From assembly GCA_003667245.1 (NCBI GenBank), contig RCNN01000452.1, positions 1 through 24,681 of the forward strand: DNA of 24,681 nt, written 5' to 3'. Origin of the DNA: Heterostelium multicystogenum. Lineage: Eukaryota > Evosea > Eumycetozoa > Acytosteliales > Acytosteliaceae. The position numbers were made by a program, and so were the translations under genes. The notes beneath the pieces are model-generated. The model ran no database searches. It was not told the DNA's origin and saw only the letters and a program-made list of their open reading frames with translations. Below are positions 1 to 10,371 of this stretch, in pieces (position 1 is the first letter of the stretch; every line of letters begins with the position of its first letter).

Positions 1-2047
1 TCAGTTATCAATTTTAGTAATAAAATAACAACTCCAACAAACAGTAATAATATTCACAATCAAAAAGCTTCACTTGGTTCCTATCATATAGAACTTGTAA
101 ATTGTACAGCCAAATTCTTCACAAGAGAAACAAAATCACAGATATTTGTTATTATATGAGAAACTAAGTGTATGTTTATTGTATAACTAGAGTATAATCC
201 AACTAACACTATAAAATCATAATCTAGATTTTAGTTGCACCAGAAGGAAAAGAAGACGATCTTTATTTAGTTTTCCAACCTTTACAAATTTTATATAGAG
301 ATGCCTCGGATGGTATCTACTCCTTTGAAACATATTTTGAATTTCCAAACTATCGGTTTTCAGCAAATCAGAGTTGATGATCTATTTAAAGAATGCCACT
401 GCCTCCGAGAAAGGAATCAAAGTTGAAATCTTGTCAAATTCATATCAACTTGAGTTTGATAAGAATTCCTATAATTCAATTACCAAAAACAGTTCCTATT
501 TTCCTACAAAAGTTATTTGAAAGAATAGTGTAAGTTAAATTTAAATGTAGAAACATAAAGGATACTTTATTAATTGGACCATCGATAGTATTTCAAACGA
601 AGATACTTTACCAAATGATAATATAGCAAAGTTTATGAAAAGTCAAGTCAATACTCCAAATATGATTGATGATTATGGTGCTAGCAAAGTATCTTCACCA
701 ATTTCAGCAGGTAGCAGCGGTGGAGGTATTAAGACTCACGACGATGACGAATTGGATGATTTCGAATTGATTCTATCCGAACTTGAATTAAAAAGAAATC
801 TGGAAATTGTAATGGTGGATTTGAATATCGAATGTAAAACTATATGACACCCATAGAAAAGATCATATTGTTGTGACAGCGTTAATTTCAGAGATTTTGC
901 TTCAGAACTATGAAACTCAAAGTGAAACAACTTACAGCAGTTCAATCAGACTCAATATCTCAGAGCTTTTCATCAAAGATTGCATTGACCAGTCACCCTA
1001 CAAAAATATATTTGGTCCACTCTCCTTCTACAACAAAAAGAAAAAACAATCAATATCTCATTTCATTGGTGTTGTACTCTAGAAAAGACAGTTTTGAACG
1101 CGATCACTATAACCTAAAGGTATTCGTTGACCCACTCTTCATTCAAGCATTCCAATCATCGGTTGACTTTATCTTAGATTTCTTCTTGAGCACCAGCAAT
1201 GAAGAGAAAGCAATCACTGTAGATAGCAATAACAGTGGAAAAGAAGATACAGTTATTTTCGATTGGCGTTGAGATATTCCCACTATCTGTTTTAATCGAT
1301 TACACACCAAAGAAATTAAATCAGTCCGACGGAGAAGAGAACTATTCCTCATTCACTAGTGGAGAGTATGTTTGGATGTTCAGTATGATTCCACTCAAAG
1401 AAGCTACTTTTACATTCCCAAAGGTGGAGCTTTACAATATTCCACAATCAAAGCTTGTCGAGTCAATTCTTGGAATCTACTATCCAAATATATTAAATAC
1501 CAATGTATTCCAGTATTTGACTGGTGTAAAACCAGTCAAGATCCTCTTCAATGTTGGCTCTGGTATAACAGCTCTGGTACGTCAGCCCATTAAGCAAGCA
1601 AGAGGACCAGATGGTGTCATTGTTGGTGTTGGAAAAGGTGTTGGAATGGGTATCACAACCTTAACAGTTGAACTTCTATCGGCCTCTGCATCAGTTGTGA
1701 AAGCAGGTTCATCATTACTCAAAGCTTTTACAGGCTCACAAGATAAAGGCGCAATCAGACACCAGGAGCCAGAAACTATATCCAGAGGAGCTCAAAGAGC
1801 AGTCAGTCAAGTGTTTGGAGGATTTAGAAACGCAGCAATGGGAATACTATATAAACCTATAGCAAACTATAAATCCGATGGTGCCAAGGGATTTCTATCA
1901 GCTTTGCTCTGGGGTGTACCTGGAGTGGTTGTTGAGCCAGTGGTTGGTGTTGCTGAAGGATTTACAACATTTTCAAAGAGTATCAGAAACTCCCTAGATT
2001 CCTCCCATATCATTAATGAAAGAAAGAAATACAAAAATACCAAATAA
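1..2047 (+). CDS. atg2: Autophagy-related protein 2 (ATG2), C-terminal part, 5' end outside window, frame-broken
   Basis: ATG2 is the rod-shaped protein that moves lipids from the ER to the growing autophagosome membrane. Roughly 600 C-terminal residues are visible. The clearest part is 1235-2047: the segment FSIGVEIFPLSVLIDY, then GEYVWMFSMIPLKEAT, then NVGSGITALVRQPIKQ and the glycine/alanine-rich helical tail with GVVVEPVVGVAEGF, in the order expected for the ATG2 C-terminal domain. Upstream, 873-1040 encodes ISELFIKDCIDQSP and 1040-1250 encodes a DPLFIQAFQSSVDFILDFF segment, also ATG2-like. The frame changes near 838 (AAAA run), 1035 (A run) and 1245, and at least twice near 375-395; each change acts like one extra base. 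An intron is likely at about 170-234 (GTATGT..TTTTAG). The junction near 530-550 is unclear. Stop is TAA at 2045-2047, overlapping an AATAAA. Family is confident; exact exon joins are not. Confidence 0.88.
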
Positions 2048-2097
2048 ATACTGATAGGTGTTTCTTTTTATTTTATAATAATAACTTGTAAGTTTAT

Positions 2098-3833
2098 TTA
2101 ATTGGAGGTATTGATAATGATTTGTGATGCCTTGATTGCCATAATTGCAACTGGGGCATTGATATTTCCAATCATGTTCTCTGGTGCGATGGAGGCATCG
2201 ACAACTCTTAGATTGCTTACACCCTTAAGACGAAGATCTGGTGTCAATGGTGACATTTCATCGTTGGCTGGACCCATTCTGACAGTACAACATGGATGAT
2301 GGTTGTTGGTTGCAGAGTTCTTAACCGAGTTGAGTAACTCTTCGTATGTTGAGTTGGATCCAAGTGGGAAAGATTCATTCTTAAGAACACCCATGCTAAC
2401 AAGTGTATCTTGGATCTTATACATCTCTCTCATACCGTTTACATAGATATCACGATCGAATTGCTCCTTCAAGTCATTTTCATTGATTTCTGGGTTTACA
2501 TTATGGTCTGTTGATACAATCTTTACATAACCACGGGACTTGACATTTCCATTCTCAACAAAACATCTGAAACGGCCAAATTGGAAATCACATGTCAACT
2601 TATTCTCTGGAATAGTGGATCCATTGAAGTCGGGGTAGAAAATGTATCCACCACCAATTGGATTGACTTGTGGGATTGGAACGGAGCTATATGGAGCCTC
2701 GACTGCTTTACCAACATAGTAGTAAAAGAGATGATTACGAAGGTTTTGACCAACACCTGGGGAATGGACAACAGTGTTGATACCAAATGATTGAAGAAGG
2801 TTTCTATCTCCAATACCATTGAGTTGGAGGAACTTTGGAGTCTCATAGGCACCCATGCTGATAATTACTTCTTTACGAGCTTTGATGTAGGTCAATCTCT
2901 TGGTACCTATATTCTGAACAATAACACCCTTAACAACAATCTTTCCATTCTTTCTACCAAAGTCTAATTTCAAAGCCTTTTCATTTACAATGACATCAAG
3001 GTTTGGTTTTGAGTCGTAGAATTTCTCTACGTATTGAGTGTATGGAGTTTGTCTGAGTTTGGCTGGACCAGTAGTACTGTTGTTGTTGGTCATCATCAAT
3101 ACATAAGTAGCAAATTTCATAGCAACGGCACCGGTATCGAATGGATTTGGATTGTAGGAGTATCCGTTGGCTTGCAAAGCAGTAGCAAGCTCTGGTTGTA
3201 ATCCAAGTCCAGACTCTTCATGGATTAAATTGAAATGGTTCTTGAAATCTTGATAACTTGATTTCATATTTTCAAAGCTCCATTCATTTGATCCGGTGAG
3301 CTCTGCAAACTTGTCAAAGTTATATTTTGAAGCGGTTACTAAATTCATAGCATTATGAACACTGCATCCTCCAACAGCATATGCACGACTGTCATCTGGA
3401 AATACCCAAAATTTAATTAGTAAAATAATCTAATTAAGTAGATTCTTTCTTCTTACCTAAAATTCTGTTGTTCATATAAGCTTGTGGAGTTGTATAAAAC
3501 ATACGCTGAATTGTACGATCAGCATTTGGTGAGTTCCAATAAGACCAGTTGGCAGCATTGTGAATGGCTGGATTTAATGCCCAACCTCCTGCTTCAACAA
3601 GCAAAAACTGAATTTTTTGGGTTGTTAGACAATTTGGAAGCAACAATGGAACCTGCTGTTCCTGCACCTAAAACAATATAGTCATAAGTCAATCTTCGAG
3701 AAATCTGACCATGTTCATTTGTTGAAAACTCGTCGAAATTATCTTCATTATCACTGTCACTATCAGCAACAGACAGGGTGGCCAATAATCCAATAAATAA
3801 AAATGCCAAAAAAATAAAGTTTGAATTCTTCAT
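2098..3833 (-). CDS. Secreted GMC-family FAD-dependent oxidoreductase
   Basis: This is a glucose-methanol-choline oxidoreductase, an FAD enzyme that oxidises alcohols or sugars; the substrate cannot be told. The protein (about 570 residues) opens with a signal peptide (NFIFLAFLFIGLLATLSVA), an acidic Asp/Ser/Glu stretch, then YDYIVLGAGTAGSIVASKL, the FAD-binding Rossmann loop, and LLVEAGG. An intron at 3396-3456 (GTAAGA..TTCCAG) joins NNRIL to AVGGCSVHNAMN, the GMC signature region. The C-terminal domain carries NHHPCCTVRMG with the active-site His, LRVVDASIAPENM and GNINAPVAIMAIKAS with the second catalytic position as Asn. One frame break lies near 3612, where six A's (coding strand) stand where five give PKIQFLLVEAGG. 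The ATG at 3833 has an A-rich context. It is convergent with atg2, 50 bases apart, so their 3' UTRs probably overlap. Confidence 0.9.
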
Positions 3834-4582
3834 TTTATTATTTCTAATATTTATATGTATATACAGATATTGATTTGGGAAACTAACTCTAACTAATGAT
3901 TTGGGTTGTGTATAAATATTTTAGGTTGTCGTTTCTTCTATGTTGATTTTAAGATTTTTTAAAGTGGTTAGAACCCAGCTAAATATTAGAAACCAACCTT
4001 ACTTATTCATTATTCTAAAGGTTGAACATCGTAGTTTACCCATATCTGGGGTAAATAATTTATAGAAACACGAATAATAAATTTCTTTATTTGAAAATAA
4101 ACAAAAAACTACAAAGTAGGGGTTGAGATCAAGATTATACAATAAAAATATCTCGAATGTAAAGATTATTTCATGTACATGATCACTCTGGTTCTCCCAT
4201 TACACCACATACCACCCCCTGTAAATCACATCAAGTTTTAAAAACTCGCACTTTAAAGCACACTAAAACACACCAATTCACATTCGTCAAACCTTAAAAA
4301 CAAATCATTTTTGATGACAAACTTGGAATGTACAAATGATTTGAACAAAAATTTGCACCATTTTTGTTGATCGATGTTATCATATTCAATCAAAACAAAC
4401 AAACAAAAAAAAAAAAAAACAAAAAAACACAATTTCACAAAAGTTAAATCCACTCATATGCTCGTAAGTTGTATTATCCAAGTGCATACCAAAAAATCAG
4501 ATTACCACTTATTATAATATTTATACAAAACAGATAAATTATATTGTTTATTTGTAATTTTACAATTCTAAGGTAATTATAA
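3834..4582. other. Spacer between GMC oxidoreductase start and surface-protein stop
   Basis: About 750 AT-rich bases that should hold the promoter of the minus-strand GMC gene and the 3' UTR of the next minus-strand gene. Read on the minus strand, 4180-4220 is unusually G/T rich (GGGGGTGGTATGTGGTG), loosely like dictyostelid G-boxes; this is only a resemblance. An A-rich tract lies at 4391-4430. No convincing gene is seen. Confidence 0.5.
4391..4430. repeat. A-rich low-complexity tract
   Basis: CAAA/CAAAA units merge into a run of 15 A's at 4405-4419. This is typical intergenic simple sequence in AT-rich amoeba genomes. Confidence 0.7.
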
Positions 4583-7500
4583 TTAAAAGATCAATATTAA
4601 GGAGATAGCTACAATGGCTATCGATATAATATTAAGGGAGAGTTGGCTTGAATTACTTATTTCAGTGGTTCCAAAATTATTCATTTCACCAGCTTCGGAA
4701 TCAATGATTCCACCTGTGGTTGTATCTTCAGGAGCTCCAGCTGGCGCAGGTACAGGTTCTGGTTCGTTTGGAATTGGATATGGTGTAGGGTTAGATGAAT
4801 AGATTTGAATTCCAGACATAGGAGTATATATTCCATTGTATCCCCACTGAATTTTGTATGCTTTTGATGAGGGACCACTGTTAACAAACAGATATTCTTC
4901 AGATTGCTTGAACATTCCACGAGGAGCAAATGGTCTGGTCAAAGGAGGAAGGAATTCACCATTCATTGTAATGGAGAATCTAGGAAGTGAGGTAGAGAGT
5001 TCATATTCTGGTGGTACAGTCTCTGGATTTGAATAGAAAAACACCATTTGATAGTAACCAGGTGGTAAAATAATTGTAACATAGGTGCTGTTTTCACTTC
5101 CATAAAATGTAGATAGCAAATCAACAACTTCACGGTTTAGTACATTTACAGAACCATTTCCAATATAATCAATATTCTGATCAAAACTACCATATCTTCC
5201 ATTAGTTGACAATTGACAAATCTCTGGAACCCATTGACATCTTGTCCAATTATCTCCTAGGAAATCAATTTGTCGCTTTCTACTATAAATATCTGGATTC
5301 AAATCGATACCCAAAAAGAATTTATAATTGAAATATACATTGTAATGGGTGATTGCGTTTGCTTGATAGGTCAAAGAGTATCTAAAAGCATAGTTCCAAA
5401 CGGTCTTGAGCAATGCGAATGTGGTAACTTCCACCTTGTGGTATCCTGGGGTGAAATTTGTGATCGTAAGCTGAACTGTGATGTTTCTGGTCATATTGAA
5501 AATCTGGTTGGTGATTTGTTGTACTCCGTCCACAGAAACATTGATTTTGTAATTGTTGTAATTATCGTAGATAATTGTATGGTTGAAAGTTGGAGTTGTG
5601 AGAGGTATGGCTGGATCTGGCAGTACTTTGAAAACAGAAATACTAGTTGATCCAGAATTGTCACAGAATGATATCTTGGTATTCTTTACAGAAGTCTGTG
5701 GAGTAAATTTGATGTATTCGTTTTTGTTGACAACAGAAATGTTGGAAGTGAACAATGCATTATCGGTATGAATCATATCTCTGAAATATACATTTCCAAA
5801 CTGATTGTAAGACATTGTCAAGTTAGCACTATTGACCAATGTTAAGCCACGATAGTTTCCAGAAAACATTAAATATGGTTCAATGTTAAAATATCCGACC
5901 AATCTTGAAAAGGAACCTGTAATTAATCCTCTATCAAATACCAAATCATAGTTGAAGAAAGTATTTTTTGTGGAAATGTAGGTTTCACCTCTCATTCTGT
6001 AGAATACAGAGTTACTCTGTCTTAGTGTGAGTGGAGGATAGTTGTTGGGATAGTTGATAATTATTGGGAAGGCAGTTCTATAAAATCTGTTTTCTTCTAA
6101 ACCGGACCACAAGAAATTATTCCAAAGAACATGAATTGGTTGTGAATTGTTTTGAAGATTACCTGCATATTTTCCTATGAGCTTTTCGGTTTGCATTTTG
6201 GTTTGTTGGACTCTATTTAAAATTGGTTCAAAAACAATTGGTGCACCCAAAAATGTTCCTTGGAATGAGTTATTTGAAAATTTGATATATGGAGAAGTAG
6301 AATAGATTCCACTAAGACCTGGAACGGTATTTGGATAAGAACCCCTATTAAAATACTATATTAATACTCTTTTTGTATCTAGATATAAATTTAGGCTTTC
6401 ACTTACATGTTTTGTTGAGGATATGATTGATTTAGTAATGGTAAGGTAAATGTATTAAAGGAAACATCAAACTCTTCAGTTCCATGGAAGAATCCAATAC
6501 CAGTACTTTCATTTTTTCTTAAAATAAAAGTATTTTGGCTGATGGTACCAAAAGATCTTGTTATACCAATTAGAAAACGGACTCCTGTATAACCATAGTA
6601 TTTACTAACTGTTACCGGAGTGTCTCTAAAGATGTTGTTTATGATGGTTACAGGTTTTGTAACATGTAATAGGGTGATACCATAGATATGTTTAATATTT
6701 TTACCTAGATTCAAATTTTGACCATCCCAGGTAGTGTCTTCAAATGCAGAGTTGTTAGTGACACCCAATTTATCAAAAATAGCACCATTGAATAGAACAT
6801 TAGCATTTCCTACAATAACAAATCCTGCTTGCTGTGCCATAAATCCATAAATATTGACGTTGTTAGAAGAATGAGTCTCATAGTTCATGATAAAATTGTT
6901 TCCTATAAAATTAGTTGTAAAAGTTGAATCAGTGCTTAATGATGCCAATGCTGGCTCTGGTGGACGCTGCCATGGTATGTATGTTTCTTTGCATTGTGCG
7001 TTATATAAGATAGGTGCAGGCATATTTCCTATGTCAAGAGATGTGAAGTTATTAATTCTTTCAGCGCCAGGAGGAGGAACTAATCCAATTTTATCACCAC
7101 TAAACATAGGATTTGATAGATTCTGTTGAGGATATGTTTTAGCAATACAAAACTGGACACCATCCAAATCATGTGCAAAAGAAGCTGGAATATTGGCAGC
7201 ACCTCTAGTAGAAACTACTTCAATATTGCATCCAAGACAGAGGAACGATCCAACATGGAAGGGATCAAGTTCTTTCCACATAAAGTATCCAAATTTGATA
7301 TCCATAAGGATAGCAAGGAGAAATAGAGTGGGTAACATTAGGTAAAGGTTTTGATATAAAGGTGGATCCCGGGTACATGACCAGCAATGCTGTTTGAAAA
7401 AGAACATTGAGAGTTGGATCCAGTTCGATGGTACCACCATCCTTTACGACGATGGCCATGTATGATTTTTCAATAATGCTGCTGATAACTTTTAGACGTC

Positions 7501-8014
7501 CTCCCTTTCGATGATCAAAAGATATTTAAAGCAATTTTCAAATTGGGTATCGCGAGCACAGTCTTCAGTGTGAGCAGGATAGGTATCGGTTGTTGGGGAC
7601 ATGGCATTCCATCTAACAGTGGTGTTTAGTCTAAGGACTTTTTTCCAAATGTTGTAACCTTCTAAATAGGGGAAGTAGCTATATTGGGGAGGGTAAGCAT
7701 CCGGGAAGAAATTGATTCTGTGGTGAGTCAATCCTGACATATTGACAATGTTGGTCAAATCGAAATTGTATAATTCAGGCTGTTGTGGATAAGTTTGTGA
7801 ACTAACTTGTGAAACTTCCAAAAAAAAAAAACAGCTAAAATTAGTAACAATCTATTTTTATTTTTGTAAAAAAGAATCTTGATCATGCATTTTGGAAACT
7901 GTTTTTTTCAGTCATGATTTCAATTTGACTTTTGCATTACCACCTACCCGTTAGTAAAATTGTTGTCAATACCAAAATGGCAATGACATTGATATTGTGA
8001 TTAAAATATGACAT
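4583..8014 (-). CDS. Large secreted/GPI-anchored surface protein with beta-helix-like repeats
   Basis: About 1,050 residues. The start at 8014 gives a hydrophobic signal peptide (NVIAILVLTTILLT). A first intron at 7835-7947 (GTAGGT..TTTTAG) follows, then an A/T-run frame ambiguity (12 T's on the coding strand). Another intron lies at 6345-6406 (GTAAGT..AATAG). Frame breaks lie near 7495 and 7330. The middle part has many short Asn-rich turns (NNFIMNYET, NIFRDTP, NTFILRKNES, FNTFTLPLL, NQFGNVYFRD) spaced as in right-handed parallel beta-helix proteins. The region around IVVKDGGTIELDPTLNVL resembles the edge of a G8-like or pectin-lyase-like domain. Many N-x-S/T sites occur. The end has a Pro/Glu/Ala stretch (PEPVPAPAGAPEDTTTGG), then NSS and a terminal hydrophobic segment (LNIISIAIVAISLILIF), the layout of a GPI-anchor signal, or possibly a tail anchor. 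Likely outer cell surface. I do not recognise the specific gene. Confidence 0.75.
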
Positions 8015-9359
8015 TTTATCATATGAAATTAATTAATTTTTTATATTGTAATTTTATATCTATGTAGAATTTAAAGTGGAATAAGTAAATTCTAATGATA
8101 ATTAAATATTAAAAAAAATATATACAATAAAAATATATAATAGATTTGGAGGAGAATATTAGTTTGGTTTAGATTGATTTTATAAGATTATGTAATCTAT
8201 ATTCAGGAAAGAAGTTATAATAAATAGGATATAATTAGATGATAATAAGGATAATAAATAATAATATTAGTATTACAATTGTAGTAGTAGTATTGGTACT
8301 ATATTTGAATTGGAAGAGATAATATGAGATGATGATGATGATCAAGGAATGAGTATTCTCTTTATATATATAGGAAAATTTTAATAATCTTTTATAATTA
8401 ATTTTCCTTTTTGTAATAATTATCATCAAAATTAGTTTAGAATCTTTGATTCAAATTGATCTTTTTGGGTAATTAATCCACATCAATTTTGATTTTGATG
8501 CATCTAAATTAAGTGTTTGGTGGTTTTTACTTTGATGATTTAATAGTTTTTATAGTCCAAACCGTTTTTATTTTGACGACTGAAACTATTAATATGAGTC
8601 AAATTTGCAGATATTATTAAACAAACTCAATTTATATCATTCTTTAAGCTGAGTGTTTGATGGTAAACTTTAGATCGGAGCTACCTATGTAGGTGGGCTA
8701 GGCAGTTCCATTCTCCTTGTTCCCATCCCAATGAAATCAAAATCATATCATGCTCTATCCAATTAGATATATACTGATTGGATAAGTTGCGCAACGCATT
8801 TGCATTGTTGTATTTGGAACATGTTCACTTCTTCTGGTCGGTCAGAAATATAAAACAAAAATATAAAACAAATAGATATGCAACTGTGCACCAAACATAC
8901 CGCCAACCAACCAAAAGTAGGTAGGAAAGTGTATGATCAATATACTTGCACCAATTTGTTAACTAGGAAACATACGCATCATTGGTGTCTCCTGAAGCTT
9001 CATAGGGAGGTAAAAATAAAGGTAAGCTCATCGAAAAGGCAAAATAAGGTAAGGTCAGATATGACCAGTAAACAAAACAACAACATAGATGCATCATCAC
9101 CATCATCCACACTTGCCATAGAACTGAGAAGTTAAAGAGCTAAACAGGAGTGAACAACTGCTGGTTGGTTTGGGTAAAATACTGGAGTTAACCACCCAAC
9201 TAACTCCGTTACCCATTGTCATCAACACATCAACAATAACAACATTGATTGCAATCAATAAAATAAAGACCAAACCTAACCAAACAAAACACCTAAAGAC
9301 TTAAATAAATCACATCACACCAACCAGCAGATAGAAACAAAACAATACAAATAGAAGTG

Positions 9360-9381
9360 TTTTTTTGATGCATCAAAAAAA
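9360..9381. repeat. Perfect 22-base palindrome, T7-GATGCATC-A7
   Basis: Seven T's, the self-complementary octamer GATGCATC, then seven A's form an uninterrupted inverted repeat. It could be a dimeric protein-binding site or cruciform-prone sequence. The same octamer occurs at 8497-8504 and 9088-9095 in the same gene-free region. Confidence 0.75.
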
Positions 9382-9796
9382 TCAATTGGGGTTTGATTGG
9401 AGGTCATCAGGTGGGATACTTTAATGCAGTTTTACAATTTGAATAAGTGTGTATGTGGTGATTGATTTCATTCACACACAAAGACATTCAAATTCATTGC
9501 AAATCAAATTTACCAAAAAAAGAAAATTCAAACCGTGATCAAGAGATTTTTAATTTAGCGGGTGAATCATGATGGTTATATTAATATGATCAAAGAGAAA
9601 GTAGATTGTGATTGATCATAACCTTTTGGGTGTTTTTTGTTTTTACTTGTTGCAATGAGTTGGAACAAAACAGTTAGCAGTCCATCAAGATTAAGGTTCA
9701 CCTCCATTCATTCATTGCTTGTTTGTTTCATTTATGTAATAACAAACTCTTGATCAGAGTCAGATTATTAAGGTAACACTCTCATGTGTTTTGGGT

Positions 9797-10009
9797 TTAG
9801 TTGGAGATTATCAAAGATTGTTGCTCATTGTCAATGCATTTCAAAGCCCAAGGATGTGGAGTTTCCTTAATGAATGCAATTTCTTTGGTAATTGAATTCA
9901 TGGAATTCAATTGTGTCATGTGTGTAGTAACATTATTGGACCTGTCTAAAGTTTGTAATGTATTCATCCAATTATAATTTGATTTTTCCCCAAATTTATT
10001 GATCATCAC
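9797..10009 (-). CDS. Possible small hypothetical protein (70 residues) or exon
   Basis: An open frame whose usable ATG lies at or just below 10006, containing KEIAFIKETPHPWALKCID, ends at a TAA. Composition is moderately protein-like, but no family is recognised and no upstream exon is evident. It lies downstream of the minus-strand DIL-domain gene, which already has its own stop at 10372. It may be chance. Confidence 0.18.
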   Translation of the reverse strand: MMINKFGEKSNYNWMNTLQTLDRSNNVTTHMTQLNSMNSITKEIAFIKETPHPWALKCIDNEQQSLIISN

Positions 10010-10371
10010 AATTGTTGTTCATGAACATTCGAAACTTAGATATAAAATTTTGTTGTATTTGATCCCAAAGAAAGAGGTTTGGAACATGTTTGTTTAGTTT
10101 AAATATCAGATGGCGTGTGTTGTGCATACTCCTATATAATGAGAGCAAATTTTGAGAAGTTGTTACCAGGCAATGGTTTACCCAAAAAACTACTCAACAA
10201 GGAAGGTTATTTGTCTCACACCATAATAGCCGTCCGTGATATTTCCAATCTTTGCTCTTTCATTCTATCCACCACTTTCTTTGCAAAGATATTAAAACAG
10301 TTTATCAAATTAAGTTTCTTTGATATTATATTTTATTTAATCTATTGGGGATTGATTGTTCAATTAATAAT

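Larger units (their letters stand above)
8015..10371. other. Long region without a convincing gene
   Basis: About 2.35 kb between two minus-strand genes, long for this compact window. It should include the promoter of the surface-protein gene (just above 8014) and the 3' UTR of the DIL-domain gene (just below 10372). It holds simple repeats such as (GTA)n near 8279-8292 and (GAT)n at 8327-8342. It also holds three copies of GATGCATC (8497-8504, 9088-9095, 9367-9374) and a perfect palindrome at 9360-9381. Two short open frames (9797-10009 minus, 10115-10414 plus) lack recognisable similarity. No tRNA or dictyostelid Class I RNA motif was seen. Confidence 0.5.

Noticed and set aside
530..550. 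A 21-base micro-intron (GTAAGT..TGTAG) in atg2
   Set aside because: Removing it does not restore the downstream frame that encodes KHKGYFINWTID; a frame error is needed anyway, and introns elsewhere in the window are about 57 bases or longer.
8668..8750. Possible tRNA-like or structured RNA around a CTACCT..AGGTGG sequence
   Set aside because: Only a four-base stem is supported; no cloverleaf, no T-arm or box A/B match.
8878..9135. Plus-strand open frame of 85 codons
   Set aside because: No recognisable motif, no good start context, and no supporting exon nearby.
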